A program made the translations under genes and the position numbers. A stretch of DNA of 64,000 nt from Acrasis kona. Lineage: Eukaryota > Heterolobosea > Eutetramitea > Acrasida > Acrasidae. Shown in pieces: positions 44,271-56,696 of this stretch. Each line of letters opens with the position of its first letter. Positions within the stretch are counted from its first letter, which is position 1. The notes below the pieces were generated by a model. That model was not told the origin of the DNA, did no database searches, and was given only the letters and a program-made list of their open reading frames with translations. The stretch lies in NCBI GenBank assembly GCA_026419775.2, contig JAOPGA020000496.1:62001-126000 (forward strand). The letters are read 5' to 3'.

Positions 44271-44758
44271 AGCAATGTATACTTAATAATAAATAATTTA
44301 CTTTTATGCGGACACCAATAGATGTGGTGTCACCACAATTTGTTGTAGTTCAAGGTTGGGTGAGCTGTATCATTGGTTACAAACAAACTTTAATTCACTC
44401 CAGACTGTTATAATTCCAATTCAAAGCAGTTGAAATATACTTTAAAGCCCTTCGGTTCTCGTCTCATCAGTGGCAGCTTTTTTCTTCAATCAAGCGTATG
44501 AATGACATTTTTCGGAATAATTGTGGTTTAGACCTTCCACCTGATCAACAGATCAAACGATTAGGGATTACTCAAGATTGCTCAAAGAAGTCATTATTCC
44601 CAACTTAATAAGCTTTGGAATCCAAGACTATTGTTGTCATGCCAACAATCACAAAGATAGATGTCTGTGTTTTTTGATAGATCTTAACTTGCATAACACG
44701 TCTTCGTTTCTTACTTTATGTTTAGTCAACTAATACCCGTGTATTGACAAGTTGACTA
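44271..44758. other. intergenic region with hairpins, left flank of the transposon
   Basis: No gene is seen. A 7-bp stem hairpin (GACACCA ... TGGTGTC) lies at about 44311-44331, and another (ATTGTTG ... CAACAAT) lies near 44630-44650. The TA at 44757-44758 is the left copy of the target duplication. Confidence 0.5.
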
Positions 44759-44784
44759 TTGTCGTTTGCAAAAAAGCAGGGACC
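44759..44784 (+). repeat. left terminal inverted repeat
   Basis: Begins TTGTCGTTTGCAAAAAAGCA and ends GGGACC. It pairs with the right end over 26 bp with a single mismatch at position 6. Weaker similarity continues inward about 12 bp with a one-base shift. Confidence 0.93.
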
Positions 44785-44883
44785 TCAATTTTCATCTAAC
44801 TGCCAAATAAAGAAAAATTAAAATCAAAATCGTGCAACCGGAGATATTCGTCTCGAATTTTTGTGCAATAATTTTACAAAATC

Positions 44884-45918
44884 ATGACCTTCAAGGTTAA
44901 CTCACAAGGTCGCGTCTTCACAAATGGTGTTGCTGTACCTAAGGAGCTACAGCAAGAAATAATATTAAATAGATTAGAGCTGATGAAGCCATGCAAAATA
45001 GCAAAGAAGTTGCGCATCAATTGAAAGACAGTAGCCCGTTATTTGAATCGATACTTTAACAACGAAGAAGCTCCAGTAAGGGGTAGACCATCAAACCAAA
45101 CAATCAAGACCAACCCACAACTCATTAATTACATTGAGATTCTTACATTAGAGAACCCATTGCGTTCGATTAATGAAATTATTAATTTATTACATCAAGA
45201 AACTGGTGTAAGAATGGAGGCGTGGGACATAAGTAGAATACGTAACAAGCAGCTGAACTTCAAACGAAAACGCGTATCTCACATTGCTCGAAAGCGTACA
45301 ACAGATGAAGTCCAGTGGAAGCGACGATGCTGGCGAGAACGTGTCTGGAACTTTGACTCGCGCATGTTCATCTATATTGATGAATCACATTTTGACTTTC
45401 GTGCATTTAATCGAAGATACGGTTATTTCAAGAAAGGGGTCCGTGCACAATGGCCAGCTGGTAATGTCACAAGGAACTCATTTTCATTAATTATGGCACA
45501 ATCGTGCTCAGGAATAGTGCATAGTTACTTGAGACGCACAGACAGTAATGATGGTGGTATTAATCGACATGATTTCATTGCATTCATTGATGAATTAAAA
45601 GACAAGATTAGAGGGCATTTTATTCTTGTTCTAGATAATGCAAAAATTCATCGCGCTCAAGATGTAATGAATTATCTGTTTGATAATGACATCCCATTTT
45701 TGTTTCTCCCACCATACAGTCCTGACTATAATCCTATTGAGCTTTCATTTGGTTACATCAAAAACTTTATTCAATATAATGAATACATTGATGCAGAGAA
45801 TATTGAAACAATGAAAAGAGGTATTCAAAGAGGTGTCAATGCAATATCAAGAGAACGACAAACAATTGAGAATTTTACAAAACATTGTATGCACAATTGG
45901 ATGTCAGATAAATTCTAA
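44884..45918 (+). pseudogene. Tc1/mariner-type (DD34E) transposase with an in-frame TGA
   Basis: Open from ATG 44884 to 45918 except for one TGA at 45022-45024, inside the N-terminal helix-turn-helix (after CKIAKKLRIN). The rest is intact: a GRP-like RGRPSN linker and the DDE catalytic core. That core shows FIYIDESHFDF (first Asp), ILVLDNAKIHRA (second Asp) and PPYSPDYNPIELSF (Glu), with 34 residues between the last two. A 344-codon reading is typical for this group. The stop could mean an inactive copy, a base error or readthrough. The protein would cut and paste at TA sites. Confidence 0.88.
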
Positions 45919-45926
45919 TCAACAAT

Positions 45927-47030
45927 TTATTGCTGTTCGTTGTCTTTTTGTGCCTCTTTTTGTATTTCTTCTTCTTCTTCTTCCTTCTCCTTCTCCTGTG
46001 GTGGCTGGTTATTTTGTTGTGGTTCACAACCGGCGGCTACATCATCATCATCATCAAATTTTTTTTTTTTTATCATTCTTGGAGGTGAGAATACCAAACT
46101 ATTTAATCGATCTGTAAAGGATCGATCTCGCTTCTTCTTCCTTTCTTCTGCTTCCAATAACAGTGGCTTCCACTGCTCATAGCAAGCTCTCGCTGCCTCT
46201 GCTAATTGATTAAAGTTTTGAAGTCTTGATTGAATGCTCTCCACCTCTTCCATTAATGGTGCAAGTATTTGATTTGCTTCGTCTGACTCCTCCGTAAACA
46301 TTTGAACAAGTTCATCTAATCTTGTGAATTGACCAGATTGGATGACGTCCTCACGTGCAGCCTCAAGCATGTCTAAAGCTTGTTGAGGTGTGAGCTCTTG
46401 ACAATTAACAGTTTGCTCATCAACATCTTGGACAGTGTTGCTAAATTGTTCAACCAATTCCTGTTGCACATGTTGTTGAGGTTGGACTTGTACCTGGGCT
46501 TGGGTTGGAGGTTGCTGTGGAGGAAAGTTGTGATCGTGCAACAAAGCATTTCTTGTCTCATTCAACAAGTGCTGTCTTTGTAATTGAAAGCTTGGTCCGT
46601 TTGAAACTGCTTGCAATGCTCTCTGCTGCTCATTTTGTAATGGAGTCATTGGTGGCTGAGGTTGTGGTGTTGTTACTTGTGGTTGCATGATTGGTTGCAA
46701 TGCTGCTACTTGTTGTGGTACCTGTTGTGGTGTTGCCAAAATGATGTTGTTTCCGTCACGACGTCGCATGAGTCTGTCAGCGCAGACCATCCAAGCATTG
46801 GTGTTGAAAAAGGACATCATCAGTCCAACTATGTTTGGTTCGTTATCCTTGGTGGTGGTCTTTGGAACTCCTGTGATATTGTGGTTCTCTCTGCACCATT
46901 GATCAAAGCTCTCATACATTCTTGAAGAGTTCTGGTCAACATCCACCATCAAATACTTTCCTGGGGAACGTTCTCGGAGCATCTTCACAAATCGGGCGTA
47001 GAGATTCACTCTGGCGGTAGTTTTCGACAT
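45927..47030 (-). CDS. transposon-encoded accessory protein of unknown function
   Basis: 367 aa, intact, starting MSKTTARVNLYARFVKML. The N-terminal 90 residues are a compact, possibly DNA-binding module (YARFVKMLRERSPG, then FDQWCRENHNITG). A long Gln/Pro-rich middle (about 100-205) and a helical, acidic coiled-coil region (about 215-300) follow. The tail combines a basic cluster KKKK with DDDDD and Glu-rich repeats. I know no named family. Its place inside the inverted repeats shows it belongs to the element. A DNA- or transposase-binding role is inference. Confidence 0.8.
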   Translation of the reverse strand: MSKTTARVNLYARFVKMLRERSPGKYLMVDVDQNSSRMYESFDQWCRENHNITGVPKTTTKDNEPNIVGLMMSFFNTNAWMVCADRLMRRRDGNNIILATPQQVPQQVAALQPIMQPQVTTPQPQPPMTPLQNEQQRALQAVSNGPSFQLQRQHLLNETRNALLHDHNFPPQQPPTQAQVQVQPQQHVQQELVEQFSNTVQDVDEQTVNCQELTPQQALDMLEAAREDVIQSGQFTRLDELVQMFTEESDEANQILAPLMEEVESIQSRLQNFNQLAEAARACYEQWKPLLLEAEERKKKRDRSFTDRLNSLVFSPPRMIKKKKFDDDDDVAAGCEPQQNNQPPQEKEKEEEEEEIQKEAQKDNEQQ

Positions 47031-47126
47031 TTTTCACAATCAAGATTCAATTGAAAATTAAATTTTCCGGTTGTCTATGTAATTTATTGGTGATTTTACT
47101 TCAATATTCAAATTGGGTGAAAAATC

Positions 47127-47152
47127 GGTCCCTGCTTTTTTGCAAATGACAA
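47127..47152 (-). repeat. right terminal inverted repeat
   Basis: On the minus strand begins TTGTCATTTGCAAAAAAGCA and ends GGGACC, matching the left repeat at 25 of 26 positions. It is followed outward by TA. Confidence 0.93.
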
Positions 47153-47470
47153 TAAATGTAATTCCCGGAAATAATTGATTCGGAATTCATTCCTGCATTC
47201 TGCCTTCAATTCTGTTCGTTCATTCGTTTAATATTGTTACTGTTTCGAATATTGGATTTGTATCCAGGACCACGAGCGATTTCACGGCCCAAATGTCTCA
47301 TCGCATAAAGTTGGACATTGGTTTTGATCTGCTATTTGATTTAGGCAAATTTCGGAGACGACGGAGATAATTTAGTTAAAATACCGGTTGTATTTCTTTT
47401 ATGGGCAATCGTTCTCAAATCGAGTAGATTCCCGTTTGTCAGTAAATATTTAATTTGGTTATTGGTAACG
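47153..47470. promoter_or_regulatory. spacer between transposon and giant surface-protein gene
   Basis: 318-bp AT-rich stretch with no open frame of note. It lies directly upstream of the giant gene's ATG and so includes its promoter. No motif is convincing. Confidence 0.3.
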
Positions 47471-50400
47471 ATGCGTACCTTCGCATTGATACTGCTCATG
47501 GTAGTTATCACACTTGTACCCCTTGTTTTATGTCAGATATATCCAGTGAGCACAAGCTACTACGCAGCTGGAAAAAACAGGTACGAATCTCACATGGTGT
47601 TGTTTTTAATCTTTAGTAACAACAATCTTGGAGACGGAGAGATATCTGGCAAGATACAATATAGCTCCAAAGTGTTGGTATCTAATATACCAGGAAAGAC
47701 TGTGTCTCAAATAGCTTGCGGATTCGAACATACCCTCATGCTTATGACTGACTCCACCGTGGCGGCTTTTGGATGGAATACGTAATAATCATGATCGGCT
47801 TCTTTAGTTAAAAATTCACTTAGATATGGACAAGTAGGTAATGGTGGCTCCACCAACCAACCGAAGCCCATTATTATTACCACCCTCAATAGCGCTGGTT
47901 CGACCGCTGTGATTGCAGGTAGTTTACACTCTATGGCCATTACTTCTTCTGGCACTTTAATGATATGGGGTGACAATAGGTACTTGATAATCTTAGCTAC
48001 TATTTAACCAGTAACTAGTTACAATCAGTGTGGAATGGGCGCAGGTGGTTCAATACAGTATAATAGTCCAACTTCCGTTCCCACTTCAGGAGTTTTGAGT
48101 GGAGTTACCATTGTACAAGCATCAGCGGGTTTCTACTCTACATTAGTACTTGGATCAAATAACCTACTGTATGCTTGGGGTAAAAACAAGTACGTTGTAA
48201 TGGACTTTTTAAAATTTTTAAACTTCTAGTTATGGATCTGTGGGAGACGGAACTGACACAACAAGAGACTCTCCCGTTCAAGTAGTAATGAATGGGGAAC
48301 TGAACGGAAGGACAATCATTAGAATCAGTTCAGGATCATTCCACAACATGGTGCTCGCCTCTTCTGGAGAATTATTTGCTTTCGGATCCAACAAGTAAAA
48401 CACATTTCGAATCAAATTATATTAATCATTATAGTAACGGTCAATGCGGAACCGGAAATACAAGTGGAGGAATTTACCTTACACCAGTAAAAGTATTATC
48501 TCCCGGCACAGGTATTTTGGCATCAACCAGAATTGCCGCTTTCGACATGGGATCTGCCTTCACCGTACTTTTAACAATCAATGGAAAAGTCTACACATTT
48601 GGAGACAACAAGTAATATCACTCATGATTTAATTAATTAACTGAAATAGTTTTGGTCAAATGGGAGGATCCTCCAACGCAGCCAACGTTTACAGTCCTTT
48701 ACAAATTACGAGCTCTGGCGTGGCCTCCATGAACATCACAAGCGTGACCGCCAATTACGCTACCGTCAGTATCATCAACAACCAAGGAAACGTATATTCG
48801 TGGGGATTTAATTAGTAATCAACACTTTTTAATTTGCTTCTGACGCGTTTATAGTAACTATGAAACCGGAACCAATAACGCATCCAATGTGATTCAATAT
48901 CCGTCTCCAATCGGATTCCCCGATAAAAACATCGTGAGCAACGCAAATCAAATAGCGGGAGGTGCTTATCATAATATTATGGTAGTTCCACCCAAAATAC
49001 AAACCTCTTCGATCATGTTGGGTATGAATAGAGTTTTTCCTCAAGCTTCGAGAGTAGCAGTTGATGCAAGAAATAACTATGTGTATATGAGCGATAATCC
49101 TTCGAACAGAATATATCGATACGATAGAAGGACCTCACAATGGTCCAATTTCGCTGGAGACGGAACGGCGGCTAACAGTGGCGACGGCGGTGCTGCTACT
49201 TCTGCTTCCATTCAATCTCCGGGATCTATCGCCGTCGACACCGTAAACAACATTGTGTACATTGCATCGGAATCACAGCACTGTATTCGAGCAGTCAACT
49301 CTAGCGGATTCATATCGACCGTAGTTGGATCATGTGGAAGTGTTGGAAATGGCAATGGAGCACCAACAGCCGCTCGTTTGAATACCATTTATGGCATAGC
49401 TGTCGATGCTAGTGGGGATAAAATGTACATATCGGATGGTTCTAATTATTGTATACGTCTATGGAGCAAGAGCGGTAATACAGTCAGTACCTTTGCAGGT
49501 ACATGTGGTACACAAGGTTATTCTGGGGATAATGGAGCTGCTTCTTCTGCTAAATTCCAAGGACCCAGAGGAATAGCCATTGATAATATTAATAATACTG
49601 TATACATTGCAGATCCTAATAGTGGATACATAAGATATATTGTAAATGGCGGTAACATTTACAGCAATCCTGTTCAATCACCACAACCAAATGATTGCTC
49701 GTTTGATCCAATCAATAACATTTTATATGTAGCGGTAAGAGGAGGTAATGTAATTAGAGCATGGGATCGCAACAGGAATACATTCAATATAGTGGCGGGC
49801 ACTGGCACTGCGGGTAGTACTGGAGATAGTGGTCCACCTCTGTCTGCAACTTTTAATTATATACAAGGCGTTGCCTATGACTCTGTTTCAAAGTACTTGT
49901 ATATTGCAGATAGCAGCAACGGTGTTGTTCGTGCAGTTGTACCTATCGTTCCTTATATTACTACGGTTGCCACCGTTACCAGCATTGCCACCTCTCTAGC
50001 CGTCGATCCACAAAAGGCTGTCGTTTACTTCTCATGTAACGATAATAAGGTGTATGCCTATAATATCATCACGGGTGTAAAGAGCGTATTTGCTGGTAAC
50101 GGATTGTCTAATAACACCGGAAATGGTGGACCTGCTACATCGGCTGCCATCGATTCGCCATGGGGGATAGCCGTCGATAATGTGAATAACATTGTGTATA
50201 TTTCATCATTGAACGGTTATTGTATAAGAGCCGTGAACAGAAACACCAACATTATTAGCACGCCACTAGGTCTATGTTATTCACGTGGAAATGTAATGGG
50301 AGATGCATCTGATAGTAGATTTAACAATCCAAGAGGTTTAGGTTTTGATAACGATAATCAAATACTATATATCGCCGACGCAGGCGCTAGGATGGTTAAG

Positions 50401-53400
50401 AGGTGGGTGAAGAGTTCGAATACAGTTTCGGTGTTGGCAGGTGATGGATCTTTTCGTTATAGTGGAGATAACGGTCCTGCTTTATCAGCATCGATGCAGA
50501 CGCCAACCAGCATCCATTTCGATGACACTAATCAATTGGTTTATGTCGCTGATCCTGACTCTGGTTATATTAGATATATTGATTTGAGTAATAATTACAT
50601 TTATTCTTTGGGTGGATCAAGTAAAATGCAATATGCTCAACCTCAGGGCGTGGTGGTTGATCAAGTCAATAATATTGTGTATCTCTCTGCAACTGGAAGG
50701 CATATTGTTCATGCACATAATGTGTCCTCAAATACAGCGAGTTTTTATGCGGGTACTTCGGAGAGTTCTGGATATACTGACAATACACCTGCAGTATTTA
50801 GTCAGTTAAATCGACCTACTGCTATTGGTTTTGATTATATGAGGAATACAATGTACATTATTGACAGCTACAACTATGCTCTTCGATCTGTGAGTTTGTT
50901 GTCAACAGGAGCAAGTCCGGTGGTCACGACACAACCACCTCGCACGCCATCTCCTACACCTACTCCAACGCCTACTCCAACACCTACTCCCACTCCCACT
51001 CCTACCCCAACACCTACTCCTACCCCTACACCTACGCCAACACCCACTCCTACCCCTACACCTACACCAACACCTACGCCAACACCCACTCCAACTCCAA
51101 CACCCACTCCTACTCCTACACCTACACCAACACCTACTCGAACCCCTACTCCAACACCAACGCCAACACCAACTCCTACACCCACACCTACTCCAACGCC
51201 TACTCCAACACCTACTCCTACTCCTACACCCACACCTACTCCAACACCTACCCCCACACCAACACCTACTCCTACTCCAGCACCTACTCCTACACTTACG
51301 CCAACACCTACTCCAACGCCTACTCCAGCACCTACCCCAACACCTACTCCAACACCGACTCCTACCCCAGCACCTACTCTTACCCCAGTACTGACTCCAA
51401 CGCCTACTCCAGCACCTACCCCTACCGTAACTGCCATTCCTACTTCAACACCGACTCTAACACCTACATCAACTCCCACGCTCGCTTCTACGCCTACACC
51501 TACATCAACACTGACTCCCAATCCCACGCCTACACTTACTCTGACACCGACCTTAACGCCCACACCGACCATGACACTGACACTTACTCCAACTTCCACC
51601 CCTACTCAAACACATACATTAACCAAAACACCCACATCTACTCCTACACCCAATCCAGTCATAACTGAAACACCTACATCAACTCCAGTTCCCACTGTAA
51701 CACCCACATTAACTCTCACGCAAACACCAACGCCTACTTCAATTCCAACTGCTACACTAACACCCACACCCACTTCGACTGCTACTCCCATGTTAACCTC
51801 AACATCAACGCCTACCCCGACACTTACTCCTACTTCAACTGTATCAGTATATACCTCAGCACATACACCCACACTGATACCAACAAACATGGAAACGACG
51901 ACACAAACTCAAACTCAAGTTCCAACAGTATCACCTACTTCAATATCCTCCACACCAACTTCTGCACCTATAACAAGTCAAATGCCGACACATACTCCAA
52001 CGCCAACTCCCGCACCTGTTCCATCACTAACAACGATACATTATGCAACATTCACTCCTACATCAACTCCAGTTCCCACTGTATCATCTACGGATGCACC
52101 TACATCAACTCCTACCCAGACATCTACAACAGCATCGACACTCACACCAACTCCCTCATTAGCGCCCCCTATTACTCAATCATTTACGGTAGCATTCTAT
52201 CATAATGATATTATAGTCACGTACTACTATAATACAACGTCAAATACTTCTACAATACTATATTCATCAATTATAAACGGCGTACAAACAACTACTATAG
52301 TTAAATCAGATATACAAGGTTCTGTAGGACAGATTGTCCCAACTACAAATATAAATACTACCGATATCATATTTTCAACATTTAGTAACGGAATTACCAC
52401 CATTGCTCAACTCAATCTCCATTCGAACAGCAATATGACGGTGATCGCTTCTATGATTGGTTTTACTAATAACATTATTGCTATTTATAACTCTACATCG
52501 ACATCTACGTCCCTACTCATTTCAACACTAACGACAGATGGTTCTACTATAATAAGTAGCGCATCAGTTCCAAGTATTACTACTTCATCAGTATTATCGA
52601 TGAATGCAAACGCAACTGTTATATCCGTAGCTCCACCAGGTAGTAGTATTATAGTATTCACCGTCTACAATAACGTTACCGGAGATTCTAGTGCTTACTT
52701 ATTGTCATCAAATACTTCGAGTAGTACTGCAACAATAAGTGGATTTGATATCAATTCCAAAACAATAACCACCTCTACTGCTATTTATGTAGCTCCTGGA
52801 TATGTACCCGTGTTAACAACTACCGGTGATGGATACTATTCTATATCCACTGGTACAAACGCAACAGTTATCATATCAAGTACAGTCAGCACAAATAGCA
52901 GTACAAACTTAAATATTGTTGTTGTTTATTCTCCTTCAACTACTGCACCTACATCTATACCCTCTAATGTTGCATTCACTCAGAGTGGCGTGACCATCAT
53001 GTACTATTATAATACCACTACTAACACTTCTACTGTCTTATCATCATCCATAATAAATGGAGTTCAAACAACAACAACCATTAAATCAGGTATACAAGGT
53101 ATCATACAACAGATCATACCTACCACCAACTCAAACAATACTGATATCATTATATCCACTTTTGATAGTGTGACTGGTATATCTACTCTGTCACAGCTTA
53201 ATCTGTTACCTAATAGCAATATTACGCTAATTGCTTCAGTGAATGGAATAACCAGTAGTATAATACCAGTATATAATGCAACATCAAAATCAACTAGTGT
53301 GCTGATCTCTAGTGTGGGCAGTGCTGGATCTACAGTGATATCATCTGTTTCTGTACCTTGCATATCAGACTCTTCACTAACTAACTCACTCACGCCTATA

Positions 53401-55752
53401 ACTAATACATCAGTGATATTGATAACTCCATCACAAAGTAGTGTGATTGTATTTCCAGTGTACAACAATATTACTGGTACGAAAACTGCACACGTATTGG
53501 TAACGAATACTTCAAGTGGTGTTGTTACAATTAATAGTTTTGATCCAATCTCAAAAACAACAACGCTATCTAATACATTCAATGTAATAGCTGGATACGT
53601 ACCTGTATTCACTACGACAAGTTCTGGATATGCACTATCCGTAGGTAACAATACATCTGCAATGATATCAAATACAATAAGTAGTAATAGCGATAGTATA
53701 AACTTGAATATAGTGGTGATTGTTTCTACCTCAGCTCCCACGCCTACTACAACTCCTACTGCCATACCTACTCTGACACCTACCCCTACTCTAGCACCTA
53801 CCTCTACTCCTAATTATCAGCCGATTAGTCCTTCACAGAGCTTTGTTAAATTGGTATATAACAATGTTACATACTCATCTATCTATGATTTAATCAACAA
53901 AACTAGTAGTATTGTTGCCACACAAACTATCGATGGCGTGGCTACTCAAACAATAATCACTAATAATGTACCTGGTAATATTACAAAAATACAACAAGGA
54001 TCTATTGTAAATGCAACAATGAGTTTGATTATTGTTTCAGAGTTGAGTGGGAATGTTACAGTAAGTAAGGTATCTGCGAATACTGTGAACGCTCCTGTTA
54101 ACATTATTGGTCAATACTCATCATCATCTGTGAATCATATTTCTACTTACTATGATATTTCAATCAATTCAGATGTTGTTCTGGTCTCGACTTCATCGTT
54201 AGTTGATGGTTCATCGCAAATCTCAAAAATTATATCCTCTACTCTGCCAAACGGCGCGTCTTCGCAATCAGTGATATCAAAATTCCCTGTTGGTACACTT
54301 AATGTTCCTTTTGTGGTTTATAATAACGTATCGAGTTCATTTATTACTTATAGCTTGGTTTATAGCCCAAGTTCATTTAATGTATCATTGGTGTATTTAA
54401 ATCAAGCCACACAAAATTACACTCTGGTTAACACATTTATACTGTCTTCTCCAATCCAGAATTTAGTTAGTGTATCATCAACAGATACAAGCTACAGCAT
54501 TGGTGTGGGAGCCTCAGGAGTCATACAAGTACCAACCACCTCAAACGTACTAAATCCCATTCATTTGGCTAATGTAATATCTTTTAATACTCCTACTGCC
54601 GTCTCTACTTCTACAGCCACCCCGACACCTACTCCTACATCTAGTAAAACTGTCGCTCTTATACCTACTATAACCCCGACTCAGAGTTCTATACCAACAT
54701 TAGCATCGTCACCTACGACAGCGGTACCTGTGGTCTCCACTACAGCTCTGGTGCGATCTACAGCAGCATCTCCTGTATCCACCTCAGCAGCGACGCTATT
54801 GCTGTTCGAAATGGGTTCGGATATCACGCAATCATTCAATAGTGATGCAAGCTTCATGCCAGGAGCAGATTCTACGCCACCTAACGTTACGACGACCTCA
54901 CAGGGTGTGATGATTACATCTACATTTAACACTGGTATCCAATCTCGTAGAGTACTTATTTCTCAACGAAAAACTACTATATCTAATTCTAAAGGTGTAT
55001 GCGTGTTCATCATAAACCCATCTAGTTCATTCGGTAATGCCGTTGAATTCTGGTTCGCTCTGAATGCTGATAGTTATATCAGATTATCAATCAACCACGA
55101 ACAAACTAGTGGCAACAAGTATTTGGAACTTGTGTTTAATCACTATTCGCTTCAACAAAATAAAAGAGTGCTTTGTGCATTCCAATCCAGTTTACAATAT
55201 AAATCAACAATAGAGGTATCACAAATAGGATCCAATTTCCGCATGAATGGTGCTCTACTCTATAACGATGCGCCCAAGTGTGAAATATCCTTCAACGTGC
55301 CTTCGTCTGTAGTAGCCAGCCCCAATACATATTTGATGCAAAACTTTTATACATCTGTATCTCAAAGTAACTTTTTGTTTAACGAATCGACTATCACTTC
55401 TGGATCGAGGTCTCATACAAGAACAAGAACGCTACAAGATTCAAGAATGATTTCTTCTACTTCTCCCACTTCCTTGAACATTACGTTGGTAACCATCTAT
55501 ATGGTACAATCGATTAGCAATCATACACAACTCTCTTTGAGCACTAATGATGCACCACAAGCGAACTCTGTTGCAATCATCATTGTCATAGCGGCAACAG
55601 TGCCCATTATATCGTTATTTTTTGTTGTGTTTGTGATCTTGGTGGTAGTTGCATATGTTCGTAGAAAAAAGAAGATGATGAAGGTTGCAAATCAGACGAT
55701 CAATATAGATGATGCGTATTTAGGCGATGGATTCATTGGTTCATCTTACTAA
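47471..55752 (+). CDS. giant RCC1/NHL-repeat surface protein with Pro-Thr stalk and C-terminal TM
   Basis: About 2,668 aa over eight exons. Signal peptide (about 1-25). Seven RCC1-type blade units, up to about residue 470, carry motifs such as [18 protein letters not shown] and [11 protein letters not shown]-type repeats follow ([30 protein letters not shown]). A Pro-Thr tract spans about 50935-52170. Three long Ser/Thr/Asn-rich repeats and a lectin-like C-terminal region precede the TM helix (about 55570-55655) and a short basic tail. Introns at 47581-47616, 47782-47823, 47980-48018, 48190-48229, 48395-48434, 48612-48649 and 48815-48854 are all phase 2 and split the RCC1 motif at the same residue. 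Many N-glycosylation sites are present. A surface or adhesin role is inference. Confidence 0.85.
50935..52170 (+). repeat. Pro-Thr coding microsatellite (hexanucleotide)
   Basis: A long run of CCNACN units encodes (Pro-Thr)n, almost pure from about 50950 to 51420 and then increasingly interrupted by Leu, Ser, Ala and Val codons. It forms the stalk of the giant surface protein. Length variation between strains or assembly collapse is likely. Confidence 0.95.
52165..54585 (+). repeat. three long protein-level repeats in the giant surface protein
   Basis: Three copies of about 250 residues (near 52165-52940, 52965-53730 and 53815-54585). The first two are close: both have [11 protein letters not shown], a TTN..TDII core, the IVFxVYNN motif and a VAPGY- or IAGY-VPV end. 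The third is more divergent but keeps [13 protein letters not shown] and PFVVYNNV. Pro-Thr linkers separate the second and third. Confidence 0.75.
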
Positions 55753-56012
55753 AGATAGGACCTAAATAATAAAAATATTTGTTCAAATTCTGGTAGCCCC
55801 TCTAAATCTTACTATTATGGTGTTGTTTCGTCCATCAAGTTACAATGCATAACAATAACAAAACTGGATGAAATATAGCAACAAAAACCTTTCGTTCAAT
55901 TTGGTGGGGCTCTGCGCGAATACTGCGTAGAATTAAGCTCGTTACAATGTCCGCAGACTGTGCACAAAACAAATTAACTTTTCGTTTCATGAAATCGTAA
56001 AAGAAATCAACA

Positions 56013-56696
56013 ATGACACTTAAACTATGGTGGGGATCAGGATCTCCTTACTCTTGGAGGATACAGTTGTTCTTGCACGAGAAGAATATTGAGTTTGAGT
56101 CCAAACAAGTACAGTTCTCTAAAAAGGAGACCAGAACAGATGAGTTTTTGAAGATGAACCCAAGAGGAAAGATTCCAGTTCTTCAAGACGGTGACATAAT
56201 AATGTATGAATCCATGGCGATCATTGCGTACTTGGAGGAGAAGTACGGACCACTTGGTCCATCCATCAAAAACCCCAATGAACGAGCTAAAGTCCTTACC
56301 AGAACCTACGAGGCGGAGAACTACCTGCTCGTCCAAGGATATGATTTTTTACGTTACATCTACGGCTTTAAGCAGGACAAGGAGGCTGCAATCAAAAACT
56401 ACGACGCACTCATTGAGGAAATGTCTAAATGGGAGAAGTACCTAGAGACAGCAAAATTCTTCGCAGGAGAAGATCTAACTCTTGTAGACTGTTTAGTAGT
56501 ACCATTTTTGTACGCCGCCGAGAGGTCAGGATTTGACTACAAAGCTCACGGGTTCTCTAAAATATCCCAATATGTTGAGGAAAATCGTAATAGATCTTCT
56601 TTTGTAGCAAGCAGCCCACCCCACTACAAGGAAACCCCCGGTACCAATAAGGTTGCTGACTTTGTACAAGAACTCAAGAAAGAGAGACAACAGTAA
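56013..56696 (+). CDS. glutathione S-transferase
   Basis: 227-aa single-exon enzyme conjugating glutathione to electrophiles. N-terminal thioredoxin fold: LKLWWGSGSPYSWRIQLFLHEK, with Ser/Tyr at the active-site turn. FLKMNPRGKIPVLQDGD carries the cis-Pro, and YESMAIIAYLEEKYG carries the glutathione-binding Glu-Ser. A helical C-terminal domain follows, with the FFAGEDLTLVDCLVVPFLY capping motif. The class is uncertain. It is cytosolic. Confidence 0.88.
   Translation: MTLKLWWGSGSPYSWRIQLFLHEKNIEFESKQVQFSKKETRTDEFLKMNPRGKIPVLQDGDIIMYESMAIIAYLEEKYGPLGPSIKNPNERAKVLTRTYEAENYLLVQGYDFLRYIYGFKQDKEAAIKNYDALIEEMSKWEKYLETAKFFAGEDLTLVDCLVVPFLYAAERSGFDYKAHGFSKISQYVEENRNRSSFVASSPPHYKETPGTNKVADFVQELKKERQQ

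Larger units (their letters stand above)
44759..47152. mobile_element. Tc1/mariner-superfamily DNA transposon with two convergent genes
   Basis: A 2,394-bp element bounded by 26-bp terminal inverted repeats that differ at one position and by TA dinucleotides on both sides (44757-44758 and 47153-47154), the expected target duplication. Inside are a DD34E transposase (+) and a 367-aa protein of unknown function (-). They face each other, with stops 8 bp apart. Each gene starts about 100 bp inward of the nearer repeat. Complete ends suggest a recent insertion. Confidence 0.9.

Noticed and set aside
45022-45024. TGA in the transposase as a selenocysteine or reassigned codon
   Set aside because: Genes all around use TGA as a normal stop, and nothing suggests a selenoprotein.
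50935-51420. Regular short repeats that might suggest a CRISPR array
   Set aside because: The units are contiguous hexanucleotides without spacers, they are in frame, and the genome is eukaryotic.
50874-51599. Minus-strand frame encoding a Val-Gly repeat protein
   Set aside because: It is the antisense of the Pro-Thr microsatellite; the repeat lacks stops on both strands.
53064-53765. Minus-strand hydrophobic frame of 233 codons
   Set aside because: It lies antisense to the long repeats of the giant surface protein and has no family signal.
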